A DNA stretch of 64,000 nt from the NCBI GenBank assembly GCA_022572355.1, contig JACZWC010000005.1:1-64000 (forward strand). The letters run 5' to 3'. Shown one piece after another: positions 1 through 9,292 of this stretch. The first letter of the stretch is position 1, and each line of letters starts with the position of its first letter. The notes below the pieces were generated by a model. The model made no database searches and was not told the DNA's origin. It was given only the letters and a program-made list of their open reading frames with translations. Source of the stretch: Bacteroidota bacterium. GTDB lineage: Bacteria; Bacteroidota; Bacteroidia; NORP154. The position numbers were made by a program, and so were the translations under genes.

Positions 1-221
1 ATGAATGGAGGGGCATGAACTTGTCATACTTTATTAAAAATGCTGGACAGTGGGCCAAGTGCTATCATTCATGGCGATTCTATGAAATACGGTCAAAGGA
101 GGATATAATAAAGATCTATGTGTGGAATAATAACCGGAATACTTTTATAATCGACAATTTTCAAGTGAAGACCGAAGAAGGCAATCCAATACTGTACGGC
201 AAGGTCAACCATTCCCTATAA
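1..221 (+). CDS. C-terminal end of a GT39-like membrane glycosyltransferase paralogue (5' end outside window)
   Basis: The window opens inside this gene. The frame starting at base 3 is open through the left edge and ends at the TAA at 219-221, giving the last 72 residues. Of these, 59 are identical to the C-terminus of the next gene (414-2405), so the two are tandem paralogues. The similarity continues a few bases past both stop codons. The visible part is the soluble C-terminal domain that follows the membrane region in the neighbour. Function is therefore inferred only through that paralogue. The ATG at 15 is an internal methionine, not the start, because the homology extends upstream of it. 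Confidence 0.8.
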   Translation, partial: EWRGMNLSYFIKNAGQWAKCYHSWRFYEIRSKEDIIKIYVWNNNRNTFIIDNFQVKTEEGNPILYGKVNHSL

Positions 222-413
222 GAATACAGTCCAGCAACAGTCTATTCCAAAGCGTCTTATAGAGCAATTAGGCGGCAGGCGCCTCATGCAAGGATAAGCA
301 ATAATTTCAATCTAAAAAGGGTGTACCATGGGCTTTCCCCAGATAATAGAGATAGGTATCGGCTTTTTGCGCAGCTGATATTATCCGTATAATTGCAAGA
401 GTAACCCAAGGAG

Positions 414-2405
414 ATGATCACGGACTTTTTAAAAGGAAAACAACATGAAACCTGGCTGGTAGCCATCCTGATAATAGGCACAGCTCTGCGTTTTTACAAT
501 TACAGCTCTTTTTCACTTACCGGAGATGAACTTATTTCGCTGTTAATGTTACGGGGACGTACGTTTTCAGAGATGATCAATGAAGGCGTGCGTCCGGATT
601 TTCATCCGGCATTTTCTCAAGCGCTCTTATTTTGTTGGGTAAAACTATTTGGAATTACGGAGGCAAGTATCCGCATTCCATATGTTGTCGCTGGGATCCT
701 CGCGATATTATTTGCATATTTAGTTGCATCACAGTGGTTTAACAAGACTACAGCTTTATTTGTGGCTGCTTCAATCTGCTTTTTACAGTTTCCCCTGATA
801 CATAGCCAAATTGCAAGGCCATACAGCCTGGGACTGTGCTTTTCGCTTATGGCAGCTTGGTTCTGGACATTGGTTCTGTTTAAACCTAAGCCTAATCTTG
901 GACTTAAAATTCTTGGATATGCCATTTCTACGGCACTATGTATGTACACCCATTATTTCAGCTTTTTCTTCGCCATGATCATGGCAGGTTCAGGTCTTTT
1001 TTTTATCAGTAAGGAAAACTACAAGCATATTTTATTGTGTGCTGCACTGGTTCTACTCTTGTTCACACCTCACTTTGATATTTCCTTGGGCCACTTGATG
1101 ATTGGTGGTTTCGGAGAGTCTGGGTGGTTAGGGGCCCCTAATTTACACGGTAATTGGTTTTGGCAATATCTGCTTCATTGCTTCAACGATTCGGGATGGT
1201 TGCTTTGTTTTTTTCTGTCAATAAGCCTTGTTGTAATGGTTCGAAACTATAAAATGGTTAAGCTAAATAAGTTTCATTTACTGTGTATTCTTTGGTTTTT
1301 AACTCCGTTTTTTGTTGGTTATTATTATTCGATATATTCAAAACCGGTTCTTCAAAAAACATGCCTTTTGTTTTCTTTTCCCTTCTTGATTATGCTGCTT
1401 TTTTCCTTTGTCAAGGACGAAAACTGGAGTGTTCGCAAGGACATTTTCATGGTGTTATTCATAATTACCGGATTGTTTAGCACTATAGTTGTTCAACGGT
1501 TTTACCAAACCAATCATTTCGGAGTACTGAAAGAAATTGCCCAAAAGTCCATTCAAAGCTTAAAACAATATGGTGGGCAAAACGTAACCAAAACGATTAA
1601 TCTCGGTCATCCTTATTTTATTGATTATTATTTAGAACGTTATGACGAACAGATCGAGTTTATTCCGTATGTTTCTGAACCACAGCTACTTAAGTACGAG
1701 AATCTCGGCAGGCAAGACTTGATGAAAATGATCGATATAGTTGATGATGCCAGCACAGATTACTTTCTCTACACTTGGTCGAGCGGTTTCAGTCCGCATG
1801 AGATGACGGAAATTATACAGGATAAATATCCCTGCATAGTCGAAAGGATTTATTATTTCAACGCAGAATTTTATTTATTTAATAAAGAGACGACAGGAGA
1901 GTGCATTGATCACGATCCTGTGTTTCTATCTATGAACGATTTTGAGAAGGACAATGATGATTGGGCGAATAGTTATATTGGAAGAACAGAGCACCTTGGC
2001 TACGACAGCACTTTTGGTTATCAATTTACACAAGAGATAGAGTTTGGGCCAACACTGCAGATGAAGGTAAAGGACCTGTTCAACGCTACAGACAATATTA
2101 TTCATACCAGCCTCTGGGTGTTGGTTGACGACGCGCAAATAGACGCCAATATGGTAATTACACTGGAATCTAAAAACAGGGTTTATGACTGGAGAGGTAT
2201 GAACTTATCTTACTTTATTAAAAATGCTGGGGAGTGGGCCAAGTGCTACCACTCGTGGCGATTCCATCAAATAAGGTCAAAAGAGGATATTATAAAAATA
2301 TATGTGTGGAATACTAACCGCGCTTCTTTCGTAATCGACAATTTTCAAGTTAAGATCGACGAAGGCAATCCGGTAATTTATGGTAAGGTCGACCATTCCT
2401 TATAA
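414..2405 (+). CDS. Membrane glycosyltransferase, GT39/ArnT-like (GT-C fold)
   Basis: A 663-residue protein with about ten hydrophobic segments in the first ~380 residues and a soluble C-terminal domain of ~280 residues. After the first membrane segment it has an acidic pair (LTGDEL, D38-E39) and a DFHPAF motif at 62-67, both typical of the catalytic first loop of GT-C enzymes that use polyprenyl-phosphate sugar donors. Such enzymes move a sugar onto a lipid or protein on the outer face of the inner membrane; the acceptor cannot be told here. AAGGAG directly abuts the ATG and is too close to be a normal ribosome binding site. The gene is the second of a tandem pair with the truncated gene at the left edge. 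Confidence 0.8.
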   Translation: MITDFLKGKQHETWLVAILIIGTALRFYNYSSFSLTGDELISLLMLRGRTFSEMINEGVRPDFHPAFSQALLFCWVKLFGITEASIRIPYVVAGILAILFAYLVASQWFNKTTALFVAASICFLQFPLIHSQIARPYSLGLCFSLMAAWFWTLVLFKPKPNLGLKILGYAISTALCMYTHYFSFFFAMIMAGSGLFFISKENYKHILLCAALVLLLFTPHFDISLGHLMIGGFGESGWLGAPNLHGNWFWQYLLHCFNDSGWLLCFFLSISLVVMVRNYKMVKLNKFHLLCILWFLTPFFVGYYYSIYSKPVLQKTCLLFSFPFLIMLLFSFVKDENWSVRKDIFMVLFIITGLFSTIVVQRFYQTNHFGVLKEIAQKSIQSLKQYGGQNVTKTINLGHPYFIDYYLERYDEQIEFIPYVSEPQLLKYENLGRQDLMKMIDIVDDASTDYFLYTWSSGFSPHEMTEIIQDKYPCIVERIYYFNAEFYLFNKETTGECIDHDPVFLSMNDFEKDNDDWANSYIGRTEHLGYDSTFGYQFTQEIEFGPTLQMKVKDLFNATDNIIHTSLWVLVDDAQIDANMVITLESKNRVYDWRGMNLSYFIKNAGEWAKCYHSWRFHQIRSKEDIIKIYVWNTNRASFVIDNFQVKIDEGNPVIYGKVDHSL

Positions 2406-2455
2406 TAATACAGACGAATATCAGTTATACTTAACGTTTTCATTAGTAAGTTGAA

Positions 2456-4759
2456 ATGCGGAAACAGTGCTGTAACATATCATTGTGCCTCCTCTGCGTA
2501 GCCCTGATCTACCCTGGGGAGGTAGTTGCTCAAGGCGTAGCCGTAGGGCAATGGATGGATCACCTGCCATACAGAAATATCATTGCCGTTGAAGAGGGAA
2601 ACAACGGTATCTATGCAGCCACAACAGAAGCTGTTTTCTATTTAAGCAAGGAGGATAATTCCCTCAACAGGTTAACAAAAGTATCTGGATTATCTGATAT
2701 AGGAATATCCGCAATAGGATATACAGCTGTAGATGATGCGCTGATTATTGCGTACTCTAACTCAAACATCGACATTGTTCAAAATACATCTATTATCAAT
2801 CTGTCGGACATTAAGAGAAAGAGCATCCTCGGAGATAAGAGTGTAAATTCAATACGCTTCTCAGGAAGCATAGCATACTTATCTACTGGTTTTGGCATTG
2901 TGGTGTTGGATATGGTAAAACTAGAAATAAAAGACACTTATTTTATTACCGTTGCTCAGGATGAGGTCAATGAAATAGCTCTTTTTAATGATTCAATCTA
3001 TGCTGCCTCAGGAAATGGAGTTTACCGAGCAGCGATTAACGGCCAAAATTTAACAGACTTCAATTCATGGACATTAATGTCGCAACTCCCACCCGGGAAT
3101 TACAACTCGATTGACGTCTTCGGAAACAGATTGTTTATCAACAGGGCAAACGATCATTCGGATGGCATTGATAAAGACACAATTCATGTGTATAACGGAA
3201 GTGTTTGGGGCTATTATTTCCCGACTATACTGAGAACTACAAAACAAATAAGATCTAATTACAATGTTCTTATGATCACGGAACCAACTGATGTGAGCAT
3301 ATACAATAACGCTGATCAATTGATAGCATCATATACGAATCCAAACTCAGCTAACCAGGCGTTGATGGACGTAGATGGCAGTGTTTGGATTGCTGATGGG
3401 TACGCGGGTTTGATGCAAGACAATGCAAGTTGGGGGGTTTATCCCAATGGTCCGAATGGCACCCAGGTTTTTGATATTTCTATAGAAGGGGAAGATGTAT
3501 GGATTGCGCCAGGTGGAAAGTCTGGCGCCTGGGGAAATATGTTTATTGCATCTGGTATGTATTCCTACATTGATCTTCATTGGAATCATGCAGAATATGA
3601 GGAATTGAATTCGATACATGATATTGTAGTGGTTAAAGTTGATCCAAATAACAGCAATCGGGTTTTTGCCGGATCCTGGGGTGCTGGAGTATTGGAATTA
3701 CAAAATGGGAAATTGGTTACCGTGTATAATGAAGCCACTACAGACAGTGTTCTCCAGGCGGTAAAGGGTGAAGAAGGATACTTGAGAATAGGGGGGGTGG
3801 AGCTTGATGAAGCCGGAAATCTATGGGTTTCCTGTACTGAAGTGGACAATTTACTTTGTGTAAAATTGGTGGGTGGAAGCTGGTTTGGCTTTCAATTTCC
3901 GGGACTTGGCTTAAATACTAAAGTGGGTGATATCCTGATTGATCAAAAGGATAATAAATGGATATTACTTCCGGGAAATGGAATATTGGTTTTCGATGAT
4001 AATGGCACAATTGACAATAACAACGATGACCAATTCTTCCGAATGATTAATACAGCGGGATCTGGCAACCTTCCAACCCGGGAGGTAAATTGCATAGCGG
4101 AAGATTTGGACGGAGAAATATGGGTGGGAACAAGTGAAGGGATCACGGTTTTTTATTCTCCTGAATCGGTATTCACGAATGATGATTTTGACTCACAACA
4201 AATATTGGTGGAGCAAGATGGATATTTTCAGTACCTGCTGGAAGCGGAAGCAGTAATATCAATCGCTATTGACGGTGCTAACAGAAAATGGCTGGGTACT
4301 GATGGGGCGGGCGTGTTCCTTATGTCGGAAGATGGCACAGAGGAGTTACAACATTTTACCATAGACAACAGCCCGCTGTTCTCAGACAGAGTTACGTCTA
4401 TTGCAATAAATCAGAAAAATGGTGAGGTGTTTTTTGGAACTGACAAGGGAATCATCTCATACCGTGGAACCGCCACGGCAGCAGAAGAGGTATTTACAGA
4501 TGTATATGCCTTTCCAAATCCGGTACGGGAGGGATACAACGGGGTAATTGCCATTAGGGGGCTGGTAGCAGACGCTGACGTCAAGATTACTGACCTCACC
4601 GGGAATTTAATTTATCAAACCACTTCTTTAGGTGGGCAGGCCATATGGAATGGAAAGAACTTCAACGGAAATAAAGCGCATACGGGCGTATACCTGGTGT
4701 TTGCCACCAATGAAGATGGATCCACCAGAATGGTGACCAAAATACTCTTCATCAACTGA
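2456..4759 (+). CDS. porZ: PorZ, type IX secretion system surface beta-propeller protein
   Basis: A 767-residue exported protein: a signal peptide ending near VVAQG (about residue 26), then a GQWMDHLPYRN segment characteristic of the PorZ N-terminus, then many two-component-regulator-type propeller blades (IWVGTSEGITVF, KWLGTDGAGVF, VFFGTDKGIISY). It ends in a T9SS type A sorting domain that starts at FPNPVREGYNG (about residue 685) and finishes with MVTKILFIN. In the family PorZ sits on the cell surface and works with the sortase PorU in attaching cargo to anionic lipopolysaccharide. No other T9SS machinery gene lies in the window. The gene directly precedes recO on the same strand. Confidence 0.9.
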   Translation: MRKQCCNISLCLLCVALIYPGEVVAQGVAVGQWMDHLPYRNIIAVEEGNNGIYAATTEAVFYLSKEDNSLNRLTKVSGLSDIGISAIGYTAVDDALIIAYSNSNIDIVQNTSIINLSDIKRKSILGDKSVNSIRFSGSIAYLSTGFGIVVLDMVKLEIKDTYFITVAQDEVNEIALFNDSIYAASGNGVYRAAINGQNLTDFNSWTLMSQLPPGNYNSIDVFGNRLFINRANDHSDGIDKDTIHVYNGSVWGYYFPTILRTTKQIRSNYNVLMITEPTDVSIYNNADQLIASYTNPNSANQALMDVDGSVWIADGYAGLMQDNASWGVYPNGPNGTQVFDISIEGEDVWIAPGGKSGAWGNMFIASGMYSYIDLHWNHAEYEELNSIHDIVVVKVDPNNSNRVFAGSWGAGVLELQNGKLVTVYNEATTDSVLQAVKGEEGYLRIGGVELDEAGNLWVSCTEVDNLLCVKLVGGSWFGFQFPGLGLNTKVGDILIDQKDNKWILLPGNGILVFDDNGTIDNNNDDQFFRMINTAGSGNLPTREVNCIAEDLDGEIWVGTSEGITVFYSPESVFTNDDFDSQQILVEQDGYFQYLLEAEAVISIAIDGANRKWLGTDGAGVFLMSEDGTEELQHFTIDNSPLFSDRVTSIAINQKNGEVFFGTDKGIISYRGTATAAEEVFTDVYAFPNPVREGYNGVIAIRGLVADADVKITDLTGNLIYQTTSLGGQAIWNGKNFNGNKAHTGVYLVFATNEDGSTRMVTKILFIN

Positions 4760-4804
4760 TGATACTTCAATCCAACTTGAAAATCCGCCTCCTTTGGGGG
4801 TGGT

Positions 4805-4848
4805 CATGCCTGCGTGCCGTAATGCCGACACTCCGGCATGCAGGCATG
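4805..4848. repeat. Strong hairpin in the porZ-recO gap
   Basis: Two 15-base arms (4805-4819 and 4834-4848) pair at every position except one G/T wobble, around a 14-base loop. The hairpin begins 46 bases after the porZ stop and is followed by TTCTTT, so it could end porZ transcription. The porZ-recO gap (4760-5109, about 350 bases) holds no gene that I can support: only this hairpin, the 7-bp-unit repeat at 4885 and the recO promoter box. Confidence 0.6.
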
Positions 4849-4884
4849 TTCTTTCGGCTGTGCCAGTTCCATAGCAAACCGCTT

Positions 4885-4935
4885 CTGGCAACTGGCCGCT
4901 GGCTCTGGTTTTTGCCAGTCGCCAGCAGCCAGTAG
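4885..4935. repeat. Palindromic repeat made of 7-bp units
   Basis: Three 7-base units starting CTGGC (4885-4891, 4892-4898, 4899-4905) are followed by TGG, a TTTTT loop (4909-4913), then three units starting GCCAG (4914-4920, 4921-4927, 4928-4934). The right units are the reverse complement of the left ones, so the whole element folds back on itself with few mismatches. A shorter two-unit relative lies at 35036-35049. It looks like a dispersed intergenic element rather than coding sequence. Confidence 0.6.
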
Positions 4936-5072
4936 CGCTGTCTGGTGTGGGATGGCACGTGCGAAAAGAGGGCTACGCCCGAGGCGCATAAATTTGCCCT
5001 CTGGCTTGTGGCAAACCAACTTCTTAGAAGGTGGTGGTTGATTCCGGGTCTGCCATTCCTTTACCGAATTTG

Positions 5073-5080
5073 TATATTTG
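5073..5080 (+). promoter_or_regulatory. Probable -7 promoter box of recO
   Basis: TATATTTG fits the Bacteroidota primary-sigma -7 consensus TAnnTTTG exactly. It lies 29 bases before the TTG start chosen for recO and supports that start over the upstream in-frame ATG at 4945, which would precede the promoter. No good -33 TTTG is seen at normal spacing. Confidence 0.5.
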
Positions 5081-5109
5081 ACCGGATAAGTCCCAAAAGC
5101 TTTACTTCT

Positions 5110-5832
5110 TTGATTTACAATACCCGAGGCATAATATTGCATTGCATTAAATACTCAGAATCGAGTGTTATTGCCAAGACCTACACGGAATTGTTCGGCA
5201 TTCAATCCTATATGATCAATGGTGTAAGAGCGAAAAAATCAAAGAAAAAACCCGGCCTTCTGCAACCACTGACTATGTTGAATATGACGGTCTACCATAA
5301 AAAAGGTGGTGGTATTCAAAGAATAAAAAGCCTGAGCAGCATTCCTCAAAAAATTCTTTTTTCTCCCAATATCAGCAACTTAACTATATCACTGTTCATC
5401 GCCGAAGTTCTGTATAAATCGATCAAAGAGGAGGAACCCAACAAAGACTTATTCGAGTTTTTAATTTACTCACTTGAGAATCTAAAAAGCGATCACATCC
5501 CCAATAATTTTCATATTTTTTTCCTCTTGCAGTTGAGTAAATTCCTGGGCTTCTATCCCTCCCTGGGGGAAAAAGACACAGTCAAATTTTTTGATAAGCG
5601 AGAGGGCATCTTTTCGAACTCGATGCCAGAGCACCCAGATTATATTGCAAGACCAGAGAGCATGCATCTATCTTTGTTGCTTCAATCTGATTTTGAAGGG
5701 CTACCGGCGATTCAGCTCTCCGCTCAAGTACGCAAGGAACTCCTCGACCATATTGTTAATTATTACGAGCATCACATTCCCGGGATGAGCAAAATCAATT
5801 CTCACCACGTTTTATCAATGGTTTTCAGTTGA
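5110..5832 (+). CDS. recO: DNA repair protein RecO
   Basis: A 240-residue protein that belongs to the recombination mediator RecO family. RecO helps RecR and RecA displace single-strand binding protein at gaps and anneals complementary strands. The N-terminus (IYNTRGIILHCIKYSESS) is the start of the RecO OB fold, followed by the helical C-terminal domain. The frame is open from 4945, but the ~55 extra residues derive from the repeat-rich intergenic region and do not resemble RecO. The TTG at 5110 puts the start exactly where the family begins, gives the usual family length (about 240), and lies just downstream of a promoter box. Confidence 0.88.
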   Translation: MIYNTRGIILHCIKYSESSVIAKTYTELFGIQSYMINGVRAKKSKKKPGLLQPLTMLNMTVYHKKGGGIQRIKSLSSIPQKILFSPNISNLTISLFIAEVLYKSIKEEEPNKDLFEFLIYSLENLKSDHIPNNFHIFFLLQLSKFLGFYPSLGEKDTVKFFDKREGIFSNSMPEHPDYIARPESMHLSLLLQSDFEGLPAIQLSAQVRKELLDHIVNYYEHHIPGMSKINSHHVLSMVFS

Positions 5833-5880
5833 CCCGCCTGATTGATGGCATAATCTTTGCCGAGAGCTTCTGATTGTTAA

Positions 5881-8403
5881 ATGAATTACTCGTTACTAAT
5901 CATTCGAATAAGAGCCTTGTCGAGGTGTATCTTAATATTCTCAGTACTGCACTCTGGGATCTTTGAGTCTGCGCATGCTCAAAAATTAACCATTACAGAT
6001 GACCAAAATCGAAAGGGGCTTTCAGATGTAGCTGTTTTCAATAAGCAGCAGAGCATTTCTGAAATGACAAATGAAAAGGGCGTTGTCGATTTAAAAAACT
6101 TCAATGATCTGGACACGCTCGTTTTTCAACACCCTGCCTATGTAGACCTTTATTTTACCAAAGCTGAACTGAAATCCGTTGATTATAAACTTTACATGAT
6201 GATGGAAATTCAGATGCTTGATGAAGTTGTGATGTCGGCTACCAAATCGGCTGAGAAAAAGAGCGACGTACCCGTACGTATGGAAGTAATTACACCCTTG
6301 GAAATAGGGTTTCTCAATCCACAGACCACTGCAGACATGCTTCAAAAAACAGGTAGTATTTCAGTACAAAAGAGTCAGGCGGGAGGCGGGAGCCCTAATT
6401 TGCGGGGTTTTGAAGCGAACAAGGTGTTGCTGGTAGTGGATGGAGTGAGAATGAACAATGCCATTTATCGCAGCGGACATTTGCAAAATGTAATTACCAT
6501 AGATCAGGCTTCACTGGAAAGAACAGAAGTAATCTTTGGCCCGGGCTCTGTTATTTATGGAAGCGATGCCATGGGAGGCGTGATGCACTTTTACACTCAA
6601 AAGCCTGAGTTGGCAAAATCTGGCACGGCAATAAACTCTAAAATAAATGTTGCAATGAGGTACAGCTCCGCTAACAAAGAGCAAACCACCCATTTCACCT
6701 TTCAGGTTGGGTTAAAGAAATTTGGGATATTGACCAGCTTAACCCACCATGATTTTGGAAACACCAAAATGGGTACAGTGAGAAGCAGCGTATATCCTGA
6801 TTTTGGAAAGTCATTGTACTATTTGGACCGAACTGAGAATGGTACCGACACAATGATTAAAAGCGAAGATCCGAATCTGCAGTTAAATACCGACTACCGG
6901 CAAGTCAATTTGCTGCAGAAGATATATTACCAGGCAAATCCAAATCTCGATTTTGAATTGAACATTCAATATTCATCATCTTCGGTAATCCATCGTTTTG
7001 ACCGCCTGAACGACATTGTAAATGACACCCTCAAGTATGCGGAATGGCACTATGGTCCCCAAAAGAGACTGCTATCAGCCTTTACAACCCATATCAAATC
7101 AAACTCACGATTCTTTGATAATGCCATGATCATATTGGCATACCAAAAAATTGAGGAGGATCGCATAACAAGGAAGTTTGGGAACAATCTAAGAGCCGTG
7201 CGCGAGGAAGACGTAGCCGTTTATAGCCTGAACATGGACTTTAATAAGAAAATAGATTCAGCGAGAAGTTATGTTTACGGAGTTGAGGCAATTCTAAATG
7301 ACGTTCAATCATCGGCTCATTCAGAATTCGCGTTTACCAGTGCACCTCTGGTTAACATAACGACAAGATATCCTGATGGGGGCAGCACACAACAACAGTA
7401 CGCAGCGTATTTCAACTACAAATGGAAAGCAAACCCCAAAGTGGTTTGGAGTGCTGGAATCAGGTACAATCACATTTTGATGAACCTTAAGTTTATAGAT
7501 ACTTCCACGTATAGTTTGCCTTTTCAGGAAATCAATGCAAGTAACAGCGCGTTTAATGGAAGCGTTGGCCTGATAATCCGGCCCATTGAGAACTTACAAT
7601 TTAACCTGGTTGCTGCAACGGGTTTTAGATCTCCAAACGTAGATGACATGGGAAAAGTTTTTGCCAAGAACGAATATGTGACGGTACCCAACGCGTCTCT
7701 GAAGCCTGAATACATTTACAGTGCGGAGCTCGGAGTTCAAGCCAATTTGCTGGATCAAAGGCTTACAATCACCCTGAACGGATTTTATAGTTATCTAACC
7801 AACGCGATTGTTCAAAGAGAATATCAGCTAAATGGACAGGATTCGCTTGTTTACGATGGGGAGATATTAAAGATTGTTGCCAACACAAATGTGGGACGGG
7901 CAGAAATATACGGAGTGAGCGGTGCATTTGAATTGAAGCTGATAGAATCGCTCAGCTTAAAATCGTCGCTTACCTACACGCATGGGGAGGACAGGGTCAA
8001 CAATGTTCCCCTTTCGCACATTCCGCCGGCATTTGGCCGTACGGCAATCAGCCATAAGGTAAACAAGGGCAAGTATCTTCGGCCCCTTGAACTGAGTATC
8101 TATTCCTATTACGCTGCCTGGAAGCGCATATCGGATTATGGCTCAAGTGTCGACAATCTCGATGAAGCCACTGCTGATGGCACGCCAGCATGGTACACGT
8201 TGAATTTTTCTTCATCATACACGCTTAAATTTAGCAATAAAAACGGCGTGGAAATGTTTGACTTTGGGCCGGCACCCAGCGACCGAATCGTAATTCTTCA
8301 AATAAGCGTGGAAAACTTACTAGATCAGCATTACAAAACGTTTTCCTCTGGGGTTAGCGCGCCGGGTAGAAATTTTATACTATCTTTAAATGCATTTTTT
8401 TAA
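5881..8403 (+). CDS. TonB-dependent outer-membrane receptor, haem/haemoglobin type
   Basis: An 840-residue protein with a signal peptide ending near SAHAQ (about residue 34), a short beta-sandwich segment typical of Bacteroidota TonB receptors (residues ~35-115), a plug domain (from about residue 120, with SPNLRGFEANKVLLVVDG and GPGSVIYGSDAMGGVM) and a 22-strand barrel to the C-terminal phenylalanine. The VDGVRMNNAIYRSGHLQNV segment resembles the plug of haem/haemoglobin receptors such as HmuR, so haem or a related iron complex is the likely substrate. This is inference from plug similarity; no haem-utilisation genes are adjacent. It lies 48 bases after recO and 9 bases before folB. Confidence 0.85.
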   Translation: MNYSLLIIRIRALSRCILIFSVLHSGIFESAHAQKLTITDDQNRKGLSDVAVFNKQQSISEMTNEKGVVDLKNFNDLDTLVFQHPAYVDLYFTKAELKSVDYKLYMMMEIQMLDEVVMSATKSAEKKSDVPVRMEVITPLEIGFLNPQTTADMLQKTGSISVQKSQAGGGSPNLRGFEANKVLLVVDGVRMNNAIYRSGHLQNVITIDQASLERTEVIFGPGSVIYGSDAMGGVMHFYTQKPELAKSGTAINSKINVAMRYSSANKEQTTHFTFQVGLKKFGILTSLTHHDFGNTKMGTVRSSVYPDFGKSLYYLDRTENGTDTMIKSEDPNLQLNTDYRQVNLLQKIYYQANPNLDFELNIQYSSSSVIHRFDRLNDIVNDTLKYAEWHYGPQKRLLSAFTTHIKSNSRFFDNAMIILAYQKIEEDRITRKFGNNLRAVREEDVAVYSLNMDFNKKIDSARSYVYGVEAILNDVQSSAHSEFAFTSAPLVNITTRYPDGGSTQQQYAAYFNYKWKANPKVVWSAGIRYNHILMNLKFIDTSTYSLPFQEINASNSAFNGSVGLIIRPIENLQFNLVAATGFRSPNVDDMGKVFAKNEYVTVPNASLKPEYIYSAELGVQANLLDQRLTITLNGFYSYLTNAIVQREYQLNGQDSLVYDGEILKIVANTNVGRAEIYGVSGAFELKLIESLSLKSSLTYTHGEDRVNNVPLSHIPPAFGRTAISHKVNKGKYLRPLELSIYSYYAAWKRISDYGSSVDNLDEATADGTPAWYTLNFSSSYTLKFSNKNGVEMFDFGPAPSDRIVILQISVENLLDQHYKTFSSGVSAPGRNFILSLNAFF

Positions 8404-8412
8404 CAACAGGCT

Positions 8413-8763
8413 ATGGGTAAAATATCATTGGAAGGAATGGAGTTCTATTCGCATCATGGTTATTATAAGGATGAAATAACCAGGGGGAATAAATTCGTTG
8501 TGGATTTGTCTTTCGAAACCAATATTGAAAAGCCAGGTAAAAGCGATAAGCTGGAGGATGCCTTAAACTATGAAGATGCTTACAATATAGTGAAGGCTGA
8601 AATGGCCATAAGGTCTAACCTGCTGGAGCACGCCGGAAGAAGAATTATAGATAAGTTGAGAAGCCAATTCAAAGAAATCGGCGCAATAGAACTGAAGCTA
8701 TCGAAATACAATCCGCCACTGGTTGGGATAGTGCAAAAGGTGAGTGTGACTATTAAGGACTAA
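8413..8763 (+). CDS. folB: Dihydroneopterin aldolase FolB
   Basis: A 116-residue enzyme of folate synthesis that converts 7,8-dihydroneopterin to 6-hydroxymethyl-7,8-dihydropterin and glycolaldehyde. The N-terminus (ISLEGMEFYSHHGYYKDE) has the family's HG motif and following acidic residue, the middle contains the LNYEDAY strand-helix element, and the end carries ELKLSKYNPP with the conserved catalytic lysine. Length matches the family (about 120). It lies 9 bases downstream of the TonB receptor and is followed by tRNA-Cys, so the three may be cotranscribed. Confidence 0.9.
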   Translation: MGKISLEGMEFYSHHGYYKDEITRGNKFVVDLSFETNIEKPGKSDKLEDALNYEDAYNIVKAEMAIRSNLLEHAGRRIIDKLRSQFKEIGAIELKLSKYNPPLVGIVQKVSVTIKD

Positions 8764-8796
8764 ATTTTCATAATTTCGCGGGCTACAACAATAATA

Positions 8797-8868
8797 GGTC
8801 GCGTGGCCGAGTGGCTTAGGCACTGGTCTGCAAAACCAGTTACAGCGGTTCGAATCCGCTCGCGACCT
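8797..8868 (+). tRNA. tRNA-Cys (anticodon GCA)
   Basis: Full cloverleaf: the acceptor GGTCGCG pairs with CGCGACC (8861-8867); the anticodon stem CTGGT/ACCAG encloses the loop CTGCAAA, giving anticodon GCA; the T arm is AGCGG-TTCGAAT-CCGCT. The discriminator base is T (U73), an identity element of bacterial tRNA-Cys. CCA is not encoded. Confidence 0.97.
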
Positions 8869-8880
8869 CTTTATCACTTC

Positions 8881-8914
8881 AAAACCCTCTGATTATCAGG
8901 GGGTTTTGTTTTTG
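8881..8914 (+). terminator. Intrinsic terminator after tRNA-Cys
   Basis: A 12-base-pair stem (8881-8892 with 8896-8907, one T-G wobble) with a TTA loop is followed by a T-rich tract. It lies 12 bases after the tRNA and should end transcription of the folB/tRNA-Cys unit. Confidence 0.85.
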
Positions 8915-9292
8915 GGGTAGTAGTATGGGTAGTATATTATATGTATGATCCAAAGTAGCAGTTAGGTGAGGGAGTGGCAAAAGACGTATCCCGGCCCTAC
9001 TATAAACCTCTCATTTTTGGTTCCTGAAACCTTCATTCACTTAATGGTAGTATGTTACATGATATACCAGATGTATTTGAAGTTTATATTTTATCGACGT
9101 GATACTTTATGAACCATTTTAGGTATAAATTTTGGTTCGCTCTTTATAATGGTTTGTATAAATGATCAAAATGAATGCTTTACTTATTGGACAAAAAAAT
9201 TACCTGTAATAATTTTTTGCCGGACTAAGTACTGTCTTATTGAGCTCCTGGAGTTAGGAACGGGATAGGGGGCATGCGACAGGCTTAACCTC
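8915..9292. other. Intergenic stretch with no recognised feature
   Basis: About 380 AT-rich bases between the tRNA-Cys terminator and the end of the TolB-like gene. I see no open frame with coding character, no clear hairpin and no repeat shared with the rest of the window. It could contain remnants of lost genes, but nothing supports this directly. Confidence 0.4.

Noticed and set aside
4945..5109. N-terminal extension of RecO to the ATG at 4945
   Set aside because: The extra residues come from the repeat-rich gap, precede a -7 promoter box and do not resemble RecO, whose family start coincides with the TTG at 5110.
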